A program made the position numbers and the translations under genes. DNA of 64,000 nucleotides from Confluentibacter flavum. Lineage in GTDB: Bacteria; Bacteroidota; Bacteroidia; Flavobacteriales; Flavobacteriaceae. Position 1 is the stretch's first letter. Every line of letters starts with the position of its first letter. The notes under the pieces are model-generated. The model did no database searches, had not been told where the DNA came from, and saw only the letters and a program-made list of their open reading frames with translations. This document shows positions 8,761 through 18,593 of this stretch, piece by piece. Location of the stretch: contig NZ_PJEO01000056.1 in NCBI RefSeq assembly GCF_002843175.1, positions 244,124-308,123 of the forward strand, read 5' to 3'.

Positions 8761-10254
8761 TTATCTATTCCTCCAAAAGAAAGGTGTAAATAAAATAAGT
8801 ACCGTAAAGAGCTCTAATCGACCAATAAGCATCAAAAAAGATGACCACCATTTTGCCAACGGAGGCAATGCCGAATAATTATTAACTGGACCAAAATTAC
8901 CAAGTGCTGGACCAATATTACCTAAACTAGAAGCCGATAAGCCTATTGAAGATTGAAAGTCTATTTGAAACATGGAAAAGACCAGAGCCCCCACTATAAA
9001 GGAAAGCATATAAAGAATAAAGAATGCCAATATATTAAAAACAATAAACCTATTAATGGCCTTATTATTATATCGAACAGGTACGATGGCATTTGGATGC
9101 AGTGTACGTTTAAATTCTAAAAAGCCATTTTTAATAAGAATTAAATGCCTTACTACTTTCACACCACCTGCCGTACTTCCTGCCGAACCACCCAAAAACA
9201 TAAGTCCGAAAAAGAAAACCAATAAAAAAGGTGTCCACAAGGTATAATCTGCGGTTATAAAACCTGTCGTAGTAATTACCGTTAATACTTGAAACAAGGC
9301 GTGCCTAAAAGCACTTTCACCCGCTCCCCAAACCATAGGGTGCTGTATTGACGATATAGATACATCTGCTCTAAAATAAATAATAAGCGCTGCTATTATT
9401 GTAAAAACAAAAATAAACTTAAAATACAGTTTAAACTCTTCGTCATTAATTATTTTTTGAACCTTTCCTTTAAACGCAAAATAACTAAGCACGAAATTTG
9501 ACCCGGCCAAAAACATAAATAAAATTATGATATACTGAATAATTGGTTGATGATTCCAATAAGCCACACTTGCATTTTTTGTTGAAAATCCTCCTGTTGA
9601 CAAGGTTGCCATAGAATGATTGATAGCATCAAAAAAAGACATTCCAGCTAGTTGAAGCAGTAATGTTTCGGCAATGGTGTAACCAAAATAAATTAACCAT
9701 AAACGCTTAGCTGTATCGGTAATTCTAGGATGTAATTTATCGCCACTGGGACCAGGGGCTTCTGCTGCAAAAAGCTGCATGCCTCCAATTCCCAACAAAG
9801 GCAAAATAGCTATTGCTAATACAATAATACCCATACCTCCAATCCAATGCGTTGTGCTACGCCAGAATAAAATCCCTTTGGGCATTATTTCAATATCATT
9901 TAAAATAGATGCTCCGGTAGTTGTATAACCAGATATCGTTTCAAAAAAAGCATTTGTGAAATTGGGAATGCTACCTGTTAATACATAGGGCAATGTGCCG
10001 GACAATGACATAATAACCCATCCAAAAGCTACTACAATGTAACCTTCACGCTTATTCATTTCTTTTTTATGGCTTCGCGTAAGCAACATTGCAACCACCC
10101 CAATAACCAATGTTAAAATACCAGCAAGACCTATTTGAAATGTTACTCCATCTTTATAAATAAAACTAACAAGTGCAGATAATAACATAAAACCACCATT
10201 AAACAATAATAGTAATCCTAAAAAATGAAAAACGATTTTAAAGTTAAGTTTCAA
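8761..10254 (-). CDS. trkH: Trk-type potassium uptake protein TrkH
   Basis: The membrane channel subunit of the Trk/Ktr K+ uptake system. The 497 residues carry the four selectivity-filter-like pore loops of the superfamily: TTTGASI (about 111-117), STGGFST (about 220), TTTGFIT (about 331) and SLGNIGPA (about 440), separated by paired membrane helices. It follows trkA on the same strand with a 90-base gap. TrkA gates it by nucleotide binding at the cytoplasmic face. The protein ends FTPFFWRNR, which is normal for the family. Confidence 0.95.
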   Translation of the reverse strand: MKLNFKIVFHFLGLLLLFNGGFMLLSALVSFIYKDGVTFQIGLAGILTLVIGVVAMLLTRSHKKEMNKREGYIVVAFGWVIMSLSGTLPYVLTGSIPNFTNAFFETISGYTTTGASILNDIEIMPKGILFWRSTTHWIGGMGIIVLAIAILPLLGIGGMQLFAAEAPGPSGDKLHPRITDTAKRLWLIYFGYTIAETLLLQLAGMSFFDAINHSMATLSTGGFSTKNASVAYWNHQPIIQYIIILFMFLAGSNFVLSYFAFKGKVQKIINDEEFKLYFKFIFVFTIIAALIIYFRADVSISSIQHPMVWGAGESAFRHALFQVLTVITTTGFITADYTLWTPFLLVFFFGLMFLGGSAGSTAGGVKVVRHLILIKNGFLEFKRTLHPNAIVPVRYNNKAINRFIVFNILAFFILYMLSFIVGALVFSMFQIDFQSSIGLSASSLGNIGPALGNFGPVNNYSALPPLAKWWSSFLMLIGRLELFTVLILFTPFFWRNR

Positions 10255-10344
10255 TTATATAATTATGTTTTATTAGCCAAGAATACACGAATTTTTTTCA
10301 ATTGTAAAATATAAATAATTCGTGTATTAGTGGCGGATTGATCT

Positions 10345-11694
10345 TTACAGGAAAAATTTCTCTACCCTTTTTATAGATTCAAGTAAACAGCAAACTACAA
10401 CACGATCGCCTTCCTGGATTTTAAAACTACCAAGTGCTATCATTCCAACACCATTTCTAATAACGCCCCCAATAATAGCTGTTCTAGGAAAGTCAATGGA
10501 TTTAATGGTTTTATTACAAACAGCTGATGTTGATTTTACTTCAAACTCCAACAACTCTGCATTTAAATTGCTGAGTTTGGTCATGGCAACAACCTCTCCT
10601 TTTCGTATGTACCTAAAAATATTATTGGCCGCCAACAATTTCTTATTAATCAATGTGTCAATTCCTATAGAATGTGATAGTTCAAAATAGTCCATGTTTT
10701 CAACCAAAGCAATGGTTTTTTTAACCCCTTTAGATTTAGCGACCAGACAAGACATAATATTAGTTTCAGAATTTGCTCCAACGGCCACAAAAGCATCCAT
10801 ATCTGCAATGTTTTCTTCATCTAATAAATCAACATTACGACCATCACTATTAATTACCAATACTTTAGTCAATTCCTCAGCCAGTTCAAATGCCCTATCT
10901 CTATTTTCTTCTATAAGTTTAACATTAAAATCTTTTTCACTTAAATCTCTAGCAGTTTTATAACCAATTAGGGTGCCACCTAAAATCATAACGTTTTTAA
11001 TAGTTCTATTAACTTTTCCTGTAAGCCTACAAAGCTCGTCTGCTCCGCCTTCAGATGTTATAAAAACCACACTATCACCACGTTTGAACTTTGTATCTCC
11101 TCGAGGTATTATTGTGAATTGCGTTCCAAAACGTTGAATGGCAATAGGTACAAAATGTATTTCTGGAAATATTTCGGCTGCTTCCTTTACGGTTTTCCCA
11201 ACAAATAAAGCAGACTTAGAAAGTGTTAAACCCGCCATCGTAAGTGCCCCACCTTCAAACTCGTAATTTTCGTTGAAAGACGATTGCTTTAACGATAACT
11301 CAATTTCTGAAGCCGCTAGAGCTTCGGGCGAAATTAACTCATCAACACCAAATTTTGTAAATCCAACTTCTTCTTTATGGTGTATAAATTCAGTATTTGA
11401 AATTCTGGCAATGGTTTTTTTAGCCCCTAATTGCTTTGCAACCGCGCAAACCGTAATATTTGTTGTTTCACTTGACGTTACCGCTATAAATAAATCACAG
11501 TTAGCAACACGTGCATCTTTTAAAACAGCGATAGAAGTGGAATCGCCTCTAATGACCCTAATATCTAAATGAGTATCTGCGTATGCCAAACTTGCCTTGT
11601 TTGTGTCTATTAAAGTAATCTCTTGAGATTCATAAGACAATAATTTGGCTAAATGGAACCCAACCTCACCAGCACCAGCAATAATTATTTTCAT
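10345..11694 (-). CDS. trkA: Trk potassium uptake regulatory protein TrkA
   Basis: The peripheral gating subunit of the Trk system, 449 residues, with two tandem RCK modules. The first NAD(H)-binding glycine motif is MKIIIAGAGEVGFHLAK at the N-terminus (GAGEVG at 6-11). The second is NVMILGGTLIGYKTA near residues 235-249. Each is followed by a TrkA-C domain, seen near FKRGDSVVFI and KIQEGDRVVVCC. First gene of a trkA-trkH unit. Bacteroidota often keep the two-module TrkA with a TrkH partner, as here. Confidence 0.95.
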   Translation of the reverse strand: MKIIIAGAGEVGFHLAKLLSYESQEITLIDTNKASLAYADTHLDIRVIRGDSTSIAVLKDARVANCDLFIAVTSSETTNITVCAVAKQLGAKKTIARISNTEFIHHKEEVGFTKFGVDELISPEALAASEIELSLKQSSFNENYEFEGGALTMAGLTLSKSALFVGKTVKEAAEIFPEIHFVPIAIQRFGTQFTIIPRGDTKFKRGDSVVFITSEGGADELCRLTGKVNRTIKNVMILGGTLIGYKTARDLSEKDFNVKLIEENRDRAFELAEELTKVLVINSDGRNVDLLDEENIADMDAFVAVGANSETNIMSCLVAKSKGVKKTIALVENMDYFELSHSIGIDTLINKKLLAANNIFRYIRKGEVVAMTKLSNLNAELLEFEVKSTSAVCNKTIKSIDFPRTAIIGGVIRNGVGMIALGSFKIQEGDRVVVCCLLESIKRVEKFFL

Positions 11695-11967
11695 CTGTTT
11701 ACATTATTTTAAATTTCGGTCAGATGCAACACCCTGAAAAATCATCCTCTAGTGTAAATGTGATTACCATGCGTGTTTCATTTGTTACGTGTCATAAAAA
11801 GTATAACAAATATACTATAAATTAAATATTGCGTTTTACAATTATTTATAATGGTATTGTTTCATGTTTTTGAAAGATTTATTTTTCATATTCATAATAA
11901 ACTTGTCTAATACCTTTTAAAAATTATTTTGATTTTGAATGACATTTAAAAGCTGAAATAAATTATG

Positions 11968-11975
11968 TAGGTTTG
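11968..11975 (+). promoter_or_regulatory. -7 box for menG/ubiE
   Basis: TAGGTTTG matches TAnnTTTG and ends 17 bases before the TTG start at 11993. It shares its last bases with the first of two TTTGTCAAA copies (11972-11980 and 11992-12000); the second copy spans the start codon. Confidence 0.45.
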
Positions 11976-11992
11976 TCAAAAAAAATAGCGAT

Positions 11993-12718
11993 TTGTCAAA
12001 GATAAAGCCATACAAGAATAGCGATTTAGGGAAAAAAGAGCAGGTTACAAAAATGTTTGATACCATTTCTGGGGACTATGATGGTTTAAACCGTGTAATT
12101 TCTTTTGGAATAGATATAAAATGGCGAAAAAAAGTAGTCCATATTATTAAAGAAACCAACCCTGAAACCATTTTAGATATTGCCACGGGAACTGGCGATT
12201 TAGCCATTGCTTTAACAAAAACCAATGCCACCAAAATTATTGGATTGGATATTAGCATTGGTATGCTTGAGATTGGAATAGAAAAAATAAAAAGACAGGG
12301 CTTAGATAACAAAATTGAGATGGTTTTAGGTGATTCTGAAAACATGCCTTTTGAAGATAACACGTTTGATGCCATTACAGTTGGCTTCGGAGTTAGAAAC
12401 TTTGAAACACTGGAAAACGGTTTAAAAGAAATTCTTCGTGTTTTAAAACCTGGAGGCTGTTTTGTTATTTTAGAAACTTCGATGCCAACAAAAACACCAT
12501 ATAAACAAGGATACAATTTTTACACAAAAAATATTTTACCAGTTATTGGGCGACTGTTTTCAAAAGACAAAAGTGCCTATAAATACTTATGCGAATCAGC
12601 TTCCGTTTTTCCTTATGGGGAGGCTTTAAACAATATTTTGCGTAAAATTGGGTTTATTAGTGTTGAAGATTTTCCGCAAACCTTTGGTGTGGCAACCATT
12701 TATGTGTCATCAAAATAA
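11993..12718 (+). CDS. ubiE: Demethylmenaquinone methyltransferase
   Basis: The last step of menaquinone synthesis: SAM-dependent C-methylation of demethylmenaquinone (MenG/UbiE, 241 residues). Motifs: [21 protein letters not shown] at the N-terminus (residues 14-34), SAM loop DIATGTGD at 62-69, and VGFGVRNFE near 129-137. The start is a TTG; no ATG or GTG precedes [14 protein letters not shown] in frame, and this N-terminus is the family norm, so TTG is preferred. Four bases separate its stop from porT, an arrangement also common in other Flavobacteria. Menaquinone is the electron acceptor expected for the Na+-NQR complex encoded further right. Confidence 0.9.
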   Translation: MSKIKPYKNSDLGKKEQVTKMFDTISGDYDGLNRVISFGIDIKWRKKVVHIIKETNPETILDIATGTGDLAIALTKTNATKIIGLDISIGMLEIGIEKIKRQGLDNKIEMVLGDSENMPFEDNTFDAITVGFGVRNFETLENGLKEILRVLKPGGCFVILETSMPTKTPYKQGYNFYTKNILPVIGRLFSKDKSAYKYLCESASVFPYGEALNNILRKIGFISVEDFPQTFGVATIYVSSK

Positions 12719-12722
12719 TTTT

Positions 12723-13448
12723 ATGAAGCACTTTTTTATATTATTATCGTTTTTATTCATATTCCAAACTTCCAACGCACAGTTATTCAGAAAAGAAAAA
12801 GTGAGTTATGATGCCAATCAAGGAAAAGGGTCTACCGATTATAATTTGTTAAGATGGGGCTATTTTTTAGGATTTAACAGCTACGATTTTAATTTTGACT
12901 ACAATCAAGATTTAAGGGATATTTATGTAAAAAGAAGCACTGGCTTTAATGTTGGTCTTATTGGAAACTTAAGAATCAATGATTATATTGATTTGCGTAT
13001 AGAACCGGGTTTATTAATTACAACTAGAGAGTTATATTACAGTCAAACTTATTTTAGTGGCATTCCTTCAAGTTCTGATTTGACCCGTGAAGTGAAATCC
13101 ACATACATACATTTACCACTTTTGGTAAAATTTTCTACCAAACGCATCAACAACTTTAAACCTTTTGTAGTTGGTGGATTTTCAACAGCACTAAATCTTT
13201 CCAGTAATGAAGACAACCCAGATGACAATAGCAACGGTCAATTTAGAACTACAAAGAACACCCTGTTCTATGAGCTAGGATTTGGTATTGATTTTTATTT
13301 GTATAATTTTAAATTCACACCTTCCATTAGAGGTGTATTTGGTATGAATGATGAGCTTGTACCCGACGAAGACCCAAATAGTCCATGGACAAGCAATATT
13401 AACAGTATGAAAACCCGAGCGGTTTTTATAAACTTCACATTTCAATAA
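12723..13448 (+). CDS. porT: Type IX secretion outer-membrane protein PorT/SprT
   Basis: A 241-residue outer-membrane beta-barrel protein with a signal peptide (MKHFFILLSFLFIFQTSNAQ). The body has alternating strand patterns and ends in the barrel-type terminal Phe (AVFINFTFQ). Its size, sequence style and position directly after menG/ubiE match PorT (SprT in Flavobacterium), a component required for type IX secretion and gliding. The ATG at 12723 is chosen because it begins the signal peptide and sits 4 bases after the menG stop; a start at 12648 would overlap that gene heavily. The precise role of PorT in the translocon is not settled. Confidence 0.85.
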   Translation: MKHFFILLSFLFIFQTSNAQLFRKEKVSYDANQGKGSTDYNLLRWGYFLGFNSYDFNFDYNQDLRDIYVKRSTGFNVGLIGNLRINDYIDLRIEPGLLITTRELYYSQTYFSGIPSSSDLTREVKSTYIHLPLLVKFSTKRINNFKPFVVGGFSTALNLSSNEDNPDDNSNGQFRTTKNTLFYELGFGIDFYLYNFKFTPSIRGVFGMNDELVPDEDPNSPWTSNINSMKTRAVFINFTFQ

Positions 13449-13496
13449 CATTATTGTTTGTTGTTAAGGCGTTTAGTTTTTAAGCTTTTTAAATAG

Positions 13497-14240
13497 CTAA
13501 CTTCTTCTGAATTCGCTGAGCAAAATAGCGGTTGCGGTTGCAACATTTAAACTTTCGGCAGCTTGTATATTTCCAAATCTAGGTATTGCTATTTTTTCTT
13601 TAATTAATACTTCTATGTCTTTAGAAATACCATTGGCTTCGTTACCTAAAACTAAAACTCCTTTTTTTGGCAAACTTTTGTTATACACGTTTTCACCATC
13701 CATAAAGGTTCCAAAAATAGGCACATCAACGTTTTTTAAAAACGCTGGTAAATCAACATAAGTTATATTCACTCTGGTTATAGAACCCATAGTAGCTTGA
13801 ATGACTTTTGGGTTAAAACAATCTACCGTTTCGTTACTACAAACCAAATCTTTAACCCCAAACCAATCGCAAAGTCTGATGATAGTTCCTAAATTCCCTG
13901 GATCTCTTATATCATCTAAAGCGACAATCAATTCACTTGTATCAATAGGATTAAACGAAGGTATTTTAAAAATGGCAAGTGCTTTATTTGGCGTGGTTAA
14001 AAAACTAATGCGTTTTAAATCGGTTTCAGAAATTAAAATTTCATCATTGTAACTATCTGGGTTGGCAGCATTATTGAACCTTTCGGTTGTATAAAGTGTA
14101 TGAAGCTCCATATTAGAGTTTAACAGTTCCCTAATCGTTTTAATACCTTCAACAACAAAAAAACCATGTAACAACCTATACTTTTTTTGCTTTAAACTAG
14201 TTATTAATTTTATTTGGTTTTTAGATAGTGATTGTACCAC
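13497..14240 (-). CDS. TrmH/SpoU-family RNA 2'-O-methyltransferase
   Basis: A 247-residue SPOUT-class RNA methyltransferase. An N-terminal RNA-binding substrate domain (about 1-95, KQKKYRLLHGFFVVEGIKTIREL) precedes the knotted catalytic domain. Motif 1 is LDDIRDPGNLGTIIRLCDWFG, about residues 107-127 with the key Asn and Arg. Motif 2 is LVLGNEANGIS near 190-200. Motif 3 is IPRFGNIQAAESLNVATA near 213-230. It begins with GTG; no ATG lies near the conserved N-terminus. It converges with porT. The target nucleotide (23S rRNA or tRNA) cannot be assigned from sequence. Confidence 0.85.
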   Translation of the reverse strand: MVQSLSKNQIKLITSLKQKKYRLLHGFFVVEGIKTIRELLNSNMELHTLYTTERFNNAANPDSYNDEILISETDLKRISFLTTPNKALAIFKIPSFNPIDTSELIVALDDIRDPGNLGTIIRLCDWFGVKDLVCSNETVDCFNPKVIQATMGSITRVNITYVDLPAFLKNVDVPIFGTFMDGENVYNKSLPKKGVLVLGNEANGISKDIEVLIKEKIAIPRFGNIQAAESLNVATATAILLSEFRRS

Positions 14241-14589
14241 AATGCTTGGTTTATTTTAATTTATAAAGAAAATGAAAAAATATTGAACCCCTTGTTTAGA
14301 CCTTTCTTTATTTAATTATTTTTAAGCGTAAATGACCATATTTATAAAATATGAACAAACAAAAATGCTAATTAAAAAAAATAGAAACAAACACATGAAA
14401 TATTAGTATTTTTGAATCCATATATAAAAACTATTTTATATCCTTTTAAATTGGTTTCACAACAAAATCGAACAACTTTAATTAATTAAAATTTTTCATT
14501 TGAAATGAGCAATGAAAAGTTCTAAAATAAAACATCATGTTCCATATACGAATTACATCTGGCCAATTTAAAAAAACAGAAATTAGCAG
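14241..14589. other. AT-rich leader of tamL
   Basis: No substantial gene. It contains a TATTTTTG box at 14407-14414 and an 18-codon reading frame (14537-14593, starting MFHIRITSGQ) whose TGA overlaps the tamL ATG as ATGA. The rest is featureless AT-rich sequence. Confidence 0.4.
14407..14414 (+). promoter_or_regulatory. -7 box upstream of tamL
   Basis: TATTTTTG, a full TAnnTTTG match, about 175 bases before the tamL ATG, implying a long leader if used. Confidence 0.35.
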
Positions 14590-17124
14590 ATGAAAAATCA
14601 ACTCTCAAAAATAGTATTATTTATTATCACTATACACTTAATATCATGTGATAGTACAAAAAGAGTTGCTGAAAACGAGTATTTGCTTACTAACAATACC
14701 GTTTATGTAAATGGTAAAAAAGACAAATCTGAAACCATAACCAATCTAATTTCCCAAGAGCCAAATCAAAAAATTCTAGGATTTCCATTACGCCTTCACT
14801 TTTATAATTTGGCCAGGCCCAACATAGATTCAATTATAAATACAAATCTTGATAAAAATCCTAAACACAGAGAGAACTTAGAAAATATTCTGTCTAAAAA
14901 ACAATTGGATAAATACATTCAATCTCGTATTAACTTTAATAAATGGATAAAAAAAACAGGCCAGCCCCCTATATTAGTTAATGAAGATAAAACCATAAGT
15001 TCGGTTAAAAGGCTTCAAGATTATCATATAAATAACGGATGGTTTGATGTTAAAGCTTCTTACGATATTCAAAAAAAAGAAAATAAAAGTGCAGATATTG
15101 AATACAAAGTAGAAACAGGCAAAGCCTTTATTATTGACTCTATCTCAGAAGAAATTTCAACACCAATAATTGATACTCTTTATAGAAGATCAATTAAAAA
15201 AAATTCTTTAATAAAGCAAAACGAGCAATATAAAACGGTGAATTTTGAATTAGAGCGTAACAGGATTTCAAATGAATTACGCAATATGGGCATATTTCAT
15301 TTCGGTCAAGATTATATAACCATGGAAATGGATACCATAGGCACAAATAAAAAGGTAAATGTTGAAATACAAATTCAAGATAGGGCCATAAGAACACAAG
15401 ACACAACGGTTAGGGTTCCTTTTAAAGTCTATACTATTGATGAGGTAAAAATAATTACAGACTATACTTTTGAAAACAGCGGGAAACCATTTCAAGATTC
15501 TATTTCTTATAACAGTTTTAAATTATATAGTTATGGAAAAATGCGTTATCGCCCAAAGGCTTTAACAGATGCCGTTTTTATTTCTCGTGGAGAAACTTTT
15601 AGAGATTTAGACAGAACAAGAACGTATAGCTATTTGAATGAATTACGCACTTTTAAATACCCCAACATCGAGTATATAGAAAATTCTAATAATACACTTA
15701 GTACAACTATTAGTTTAACACCATTAAAAAAATTCAGCTTAGGCTTTAGTACAGAAGTATCGCAAAGTAATATTCAATCTATTGGCTTGTCGTTAAATCC
15801 AAGCTTACTGATTAGAAATGTTTTTGGAGGAGCTGAAACCTTTCAAATTTCTGCCATTGGAGCTATAGGCTCTTCAAAAGGTCGTTCAAGGGACAAAAAC
15901 AATGTTGATGACCCGTTTTTTGATATCAATGAGTATGGTGTTGATTTAAAATTAACCATTCCCAGATTTTTCACGCCGTTTTATACAGAGGGCATTGTGC
16001 CAAAATATATGTCGCCCAGCACAAGAATGAGTTTATCAACTACCAGCCAAACCAATATTGGGTTAGACAAACAAACCTTTAATGGTATTGTGAGTTTCAA
16101 CTGGAGGCCTTCGTCAAAAGTAACCAACAGGTTAGATGTGCTTAATTTACAATATGTAAGAAACTTAAATGTAGGCAGATATTTTGAAGTTTATAGAACA
16201 TCATTTAATTCGTTAAATCAAATTGCAAAAGATGTTAACTATATTAATCCAGATGACGATTTAATTACTGAGGAAGCAAACACATTTATTGCATACGCTT
16301 TGGGAATACCTACACCAAATGGAATTTCAGAAAACCAGCTTAGAACGGTTAGTAATATAGGCGAGAGAAAAAATAGATTAACTGAAAATAACTTGATTAT
16401 TTCATCAAGTTTTAGTTTAACCAATGATGAACGTGTTAATTTGTTTGATGATGATTTTTCAATTTTCAGATTTAAATTAGAACTGGCAGGAAACCTATTA
16501 TCATCAGCTTCAAAACTAGTAGGGCTCAAAAAAAATGAAAATAACAATTATGAAATTTTCAATGTTGCCTATTCCCAATTTGTAAAAACAGAATTAGATT
16601 ACGTAAAACATTGGAACTTAGGCAAAAAGAATATTCTTGCCATGAGAACTTTTTTTGGTATTGCCATTCCTTACGGAAATTCAAATAGCATTCCATTTTC
16701 AAAAAGTTTCTTTGCAGGTGGCCCTAACGATAATAGAGCTTGGACAGCTTATAATTTAGGCCCTGGAAGTTCTCAAAGTTTAAATGAATTTAATGAAGCC
16801 AATTTAAAGTTCTTATTTAGTGTCGAGCAACGCTTTAACTTATTTGAGAGCTTAAATGGCGCTTTTTTCGTTGATACTGGAAACATTTGGAATGTTATGG
16901 ATAACGTTACTACAGAAGGTGCCACTTTTAAAAACCTAAAATCTTTAGAAGATATTGCTATTGGCTCAGGGTTTGGCCTTCGTTATGATTTTAACTTTTT
17001 TGTATTTAGGTTTGATATTGGTTTTAAAACCTATGACCCCTCCTATCCAAGTGGCAATAGATGGTTTAAGGATTACAATTTTGGGAACGCCGTTTACAAC
17101 ATTGGTATAAACTATCCTTTTTAA
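14590..17124 (+). CDS. tamL: TamL-like lipoprotein, BamA/TamA superfamily outer-membrane protein
   Basis: An 844-residue Omp85-superfamily protein. The N-terminus is a lipoprotein signal with lipobox LISC and acylated Cys20, the hallmark of the Bacteroidota TamA variant called TamL. POTRA-type domains follow over about residues 30-370. The C-terminal barrel shows the family pattern: GGPNDNRAWTAYNLGPG near 704-720 (the conserved R region), GSGFGLRYDF, and a final aromatic residue (NIGINYPF). TamA proteins, with TamB, help envelope lipid and protein traffic. It lies next to porT and the RNA methyltransferase. Start ATG at 14590 is fixed by the lipoprotein signal. Confidence 0.85.
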   Translation: MKNQLSKIVLFIITIHLISCDSTKRVAENEYLLTNNTVYVNGKKDKSETITNLISQEPNQKILGFPLRLHFYNLARPNIDSIINTNLDKNPKHRENLENILSKKQLDKYIQSRINFNKWIKKTGQPPILVNEDKTISSVKRLQDYHINNGWFDVKASYDIQKKENKSADIEYKVETGKAFIIDSISEEISTPIIDTLYRRSIKKNSLIKQNEQYKTVNFELERNRISNELRNMGIFHFGQDYITMEMDTIGTNKKVNVEIQIQDRAIRTQDTTVRVPFKVYTIDEVKIITDYTFENSGKPFQDSISYNSFKLYSYGKMRYRPKALTDAVFISRGETFRDLDRTRTYSYLNELRTFKYPNIEYIENSNNTLSTTISLTPLKKFSLGFSTEVSQSNIQSIGLSLNPSLLIRNVFGGAETFQISAIGAIGSSKGRSRDKNNVDDPFFDINEYGVDLKLTIPRFFTPFYTEGIVPKYMSPSTRMSLSTTSQTNIGLDKQTFNGIVSFNWRPSSKVTNRLDVLNLQYVRNLNVGRYFEVYRTSFNSLNQIAKDVNYINPDDDLITEEANTFIAYALGIPTPNGISENQLRTVSNIGERKNRLTENNLIISSSFSLTNDERVNLFDDDFSIFRFKLELAGNLLSSASKLVGLKKNENNNYEIFNVAYSQFVKTELDYVKHWNLGKKNILAMRTFFGIAIPYGNSNSIPFSKSFFAGGPNDNRAWTAYNLGPGSSQSLNEFNEANLKFLFSVEQRFNLFESLNGAFFVDTGNIWNVMDNVTTEGATFKNLKSLEDIAIGSGFGLRYDFNFFVFRFDIGFKTYDPSYPSGNRWFKDYNFGNAVYNIGINYPF

Positions 17125-17213
17125 CCTATTTTCTAAACACTTACACTATAACGTTTTCGCATTTTTTAAGCTTTTCCAGCGGTTAAATCAAGAATATATA
17201 TTCAAAAAATGCT

Positions 17214-17221
17214 TACTTTTG
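17214..17221 (+). promoter_or_regulatory. -7 box for fbaA
   Basis: TACTTTTG, a full TAnnTTTG match, 28 bases before the ATG at 17250. Confidence 0.5.
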
Positions 17222-17249
17222 ACTTAAATTATTAATTAAATAAAATAAA

Positions 17250-18317
17250 ATGGGACATAACATAAAACCAGGTGTTGCTACAGGCAGCGAAGTTCAAGCT
17301 ATTTTTAAACATGCAAAAGAAAATGGCTATGCTTTACCCGCCGTAAACGTTATTGGTTCGAATACTATAAATGGTGTATTAGAAACCGCAAAAGCATTAA
17401 ACGCACCAGTCATCATACAATTTTCTAACGGCGGGGCACAATTTAATGCCGGAAAAGGCTTAAGCAATGAAGGTCAAAAAGCGGCTATTGCGGGTGCTAT
17501 AGCAGGCGCAAAACATGTACATATATTATCTGAAGCTTATGGGGTGCCTGTTATTCTTCATACAGACCATTGTGCTAAAAATCTTTTACCTTGGGTAGAT
17601 GGCATGCTTGATGCCAGTGAAAAACATTTCTCTGAAACCGGCAAACCTCTTTTTAGTTCTCACATGCTAGATTTATCGGAAGAACCTATTGAAGAAAACA
17701 TAGAAATATGTAAGCAATATTTGGCCAGAATGAGCAAAATGGGCATGACTTTAGAAATTGAACTGGGCGTTACAGGTGGTGAAGAAGATGGTGTTGATAA
17801 TACGGATGTAGACGATTCTAAAATGTACACACAACCAGAAGAAGTCGCTTATGCTTACGAAGAATTAAGCAAAGTAAGTAGTCAATTTACAATTGCTGCC
17901 GCTTTTGGGAATGTTCACGGTGTTTACAAACCAGGAAACGTAAAACTAACTCCTAAAATATTAAAGAATTCCCAAGAATACGTGTCTAAAAAATATGGTG
18001 TTGAACATAATCATATAGATTTTGTATTCCATGGCGGTTCGGGTTCTACTGTTGAAGAAATTCGTGAAGGGATTAGCTATGGTGTTATTAAAATGAACAT
18101 CGATACCGATATGCAATATGCATTTATGAGTGGTATTCGTGATTATATGAGCAGTAAAAAAGACTATTTACAAACGCAAATAGGAAACCCTGATGGTCCA
18201 GATTCACCAAATAAAAAACACTATGACCCACGTGTTTGGTTACGTGCTGGTGAAGTTACCTTTGTAGAGCGTTTAAAACAGGCCTTTGCAGATCTTAACA
18301 ATGTAAATACATTATAA
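17250..18317 (+). CDS. fbaA: Class II fructose-bisphosphate aldolase
   Basis: Glycolytic and gluconeogenic enzyme interconverting fructose-1,6-bisphosphate with glyceraldehyde-3-phosphate and dihydroxyacetone phosphate. The 355-residue length and N-terminus (GVATGSEVQAIFKHAKENG) match the type A enzymes of the E. coli FbaA kind. The zinc and catalytic region VILHTDHCAKN is at 101-111 with Asp106 and His107. FVFHGGSGST (about 261-270) carries another Zn ligand and phosphate contacts, and NIDTDMQ lies near 291. It stands alone, with a good -7 box upstream and a strong terminator downstream. Confidence 0.97.
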   Translation: MGHNIKPGVATGSEVQAIFKHAKENGYALPAVNVIGSNTINGVLETAKALNAPVIIQFSNGGAQFNAGKGLSNEGQKAAIAGAIAGAKHVHILSEAYGVPVILHTDHCAKNLLPWVDGMLDASEKHFSETGKPLFSSHMLDLSEEPIEENIEICKQYLARMSKMGMTLEIELGVTGGEEDGVDNTDVDDSKMYTQPEEVAYAYEELSKVSSQFTIAAAFGNVHGVYKPGNVKLTPKILKNSQEYVSKKYGVEHNHIDFVFHGGSGSTVEEIREGISYGVIKMNIDTDMQYAFMSGIRDYMSSKKDYLQTQIGNPDGPDSPNKKHYDPRVWLRAGEVTFVERLKQAFADLNNVNTL

Positions 18318-18339
18318 AATAGGTTTATTTTATATAAAA

Positions 18340-18366
18340 AATCCTGCTTGTAGCAGGATTTTTTCA
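18340..18366 (+). terminator. fbaA terminator
   Basis: ATCCTGCT (18341-18348), loop TGT, AGCAGGAT (18352-18359), then six T. Confidence 0.9.
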
Positions 18367-18415
18367 TTTATATAATCTAAACAATAAAAAAATTCAATTA
18401 ATAAAAAAAAGAATG

Positions 18416-18466
18416 GCCTGACTACTAAATTAAAATAAAGCCTTAATTTTGTAGTTAGGCTTTTTG
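18416..18466 (+). terminator. Second terminator-like hairpin
   Basis: GCCTGACTAC (18416-18425) pairs with GTAGTTAGGC (18451-18460, one G-T pair), followed by TTTTTGCTTT. It has no gene of its own and may back up the fbaA terminator. Confidence 0.55.
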
Positions 18467-18556
18467 CTTTATCATTTTTATTTTTACACATTAAGTGTTT
18501 CTCAAAAAAGAATTTAGCAACGATCCTTAACGAAAATATCGATGCACAAGGTTTTT

Positions 18557-18584
18557 AAAATCTAAAATCGTAAATCTAAAATCA
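18557..18584. repeat. Tandem AATCTAAAATC repeat before accD
   Basis: Two 14-base units (AAAATCTAAAATCG and TAAATCTAAAATCA) stand in tandem, ending 9 bases before the accD ATG. Confidence 0.5.
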
Positions 18585-18593
18585 TATATCACT

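Noticed and set aside
12648..12722. porT starting at 12648
   Set aside because: It would overlap the menG/ubiE gene by about 70 bases and push the signal peptide inside the protein.
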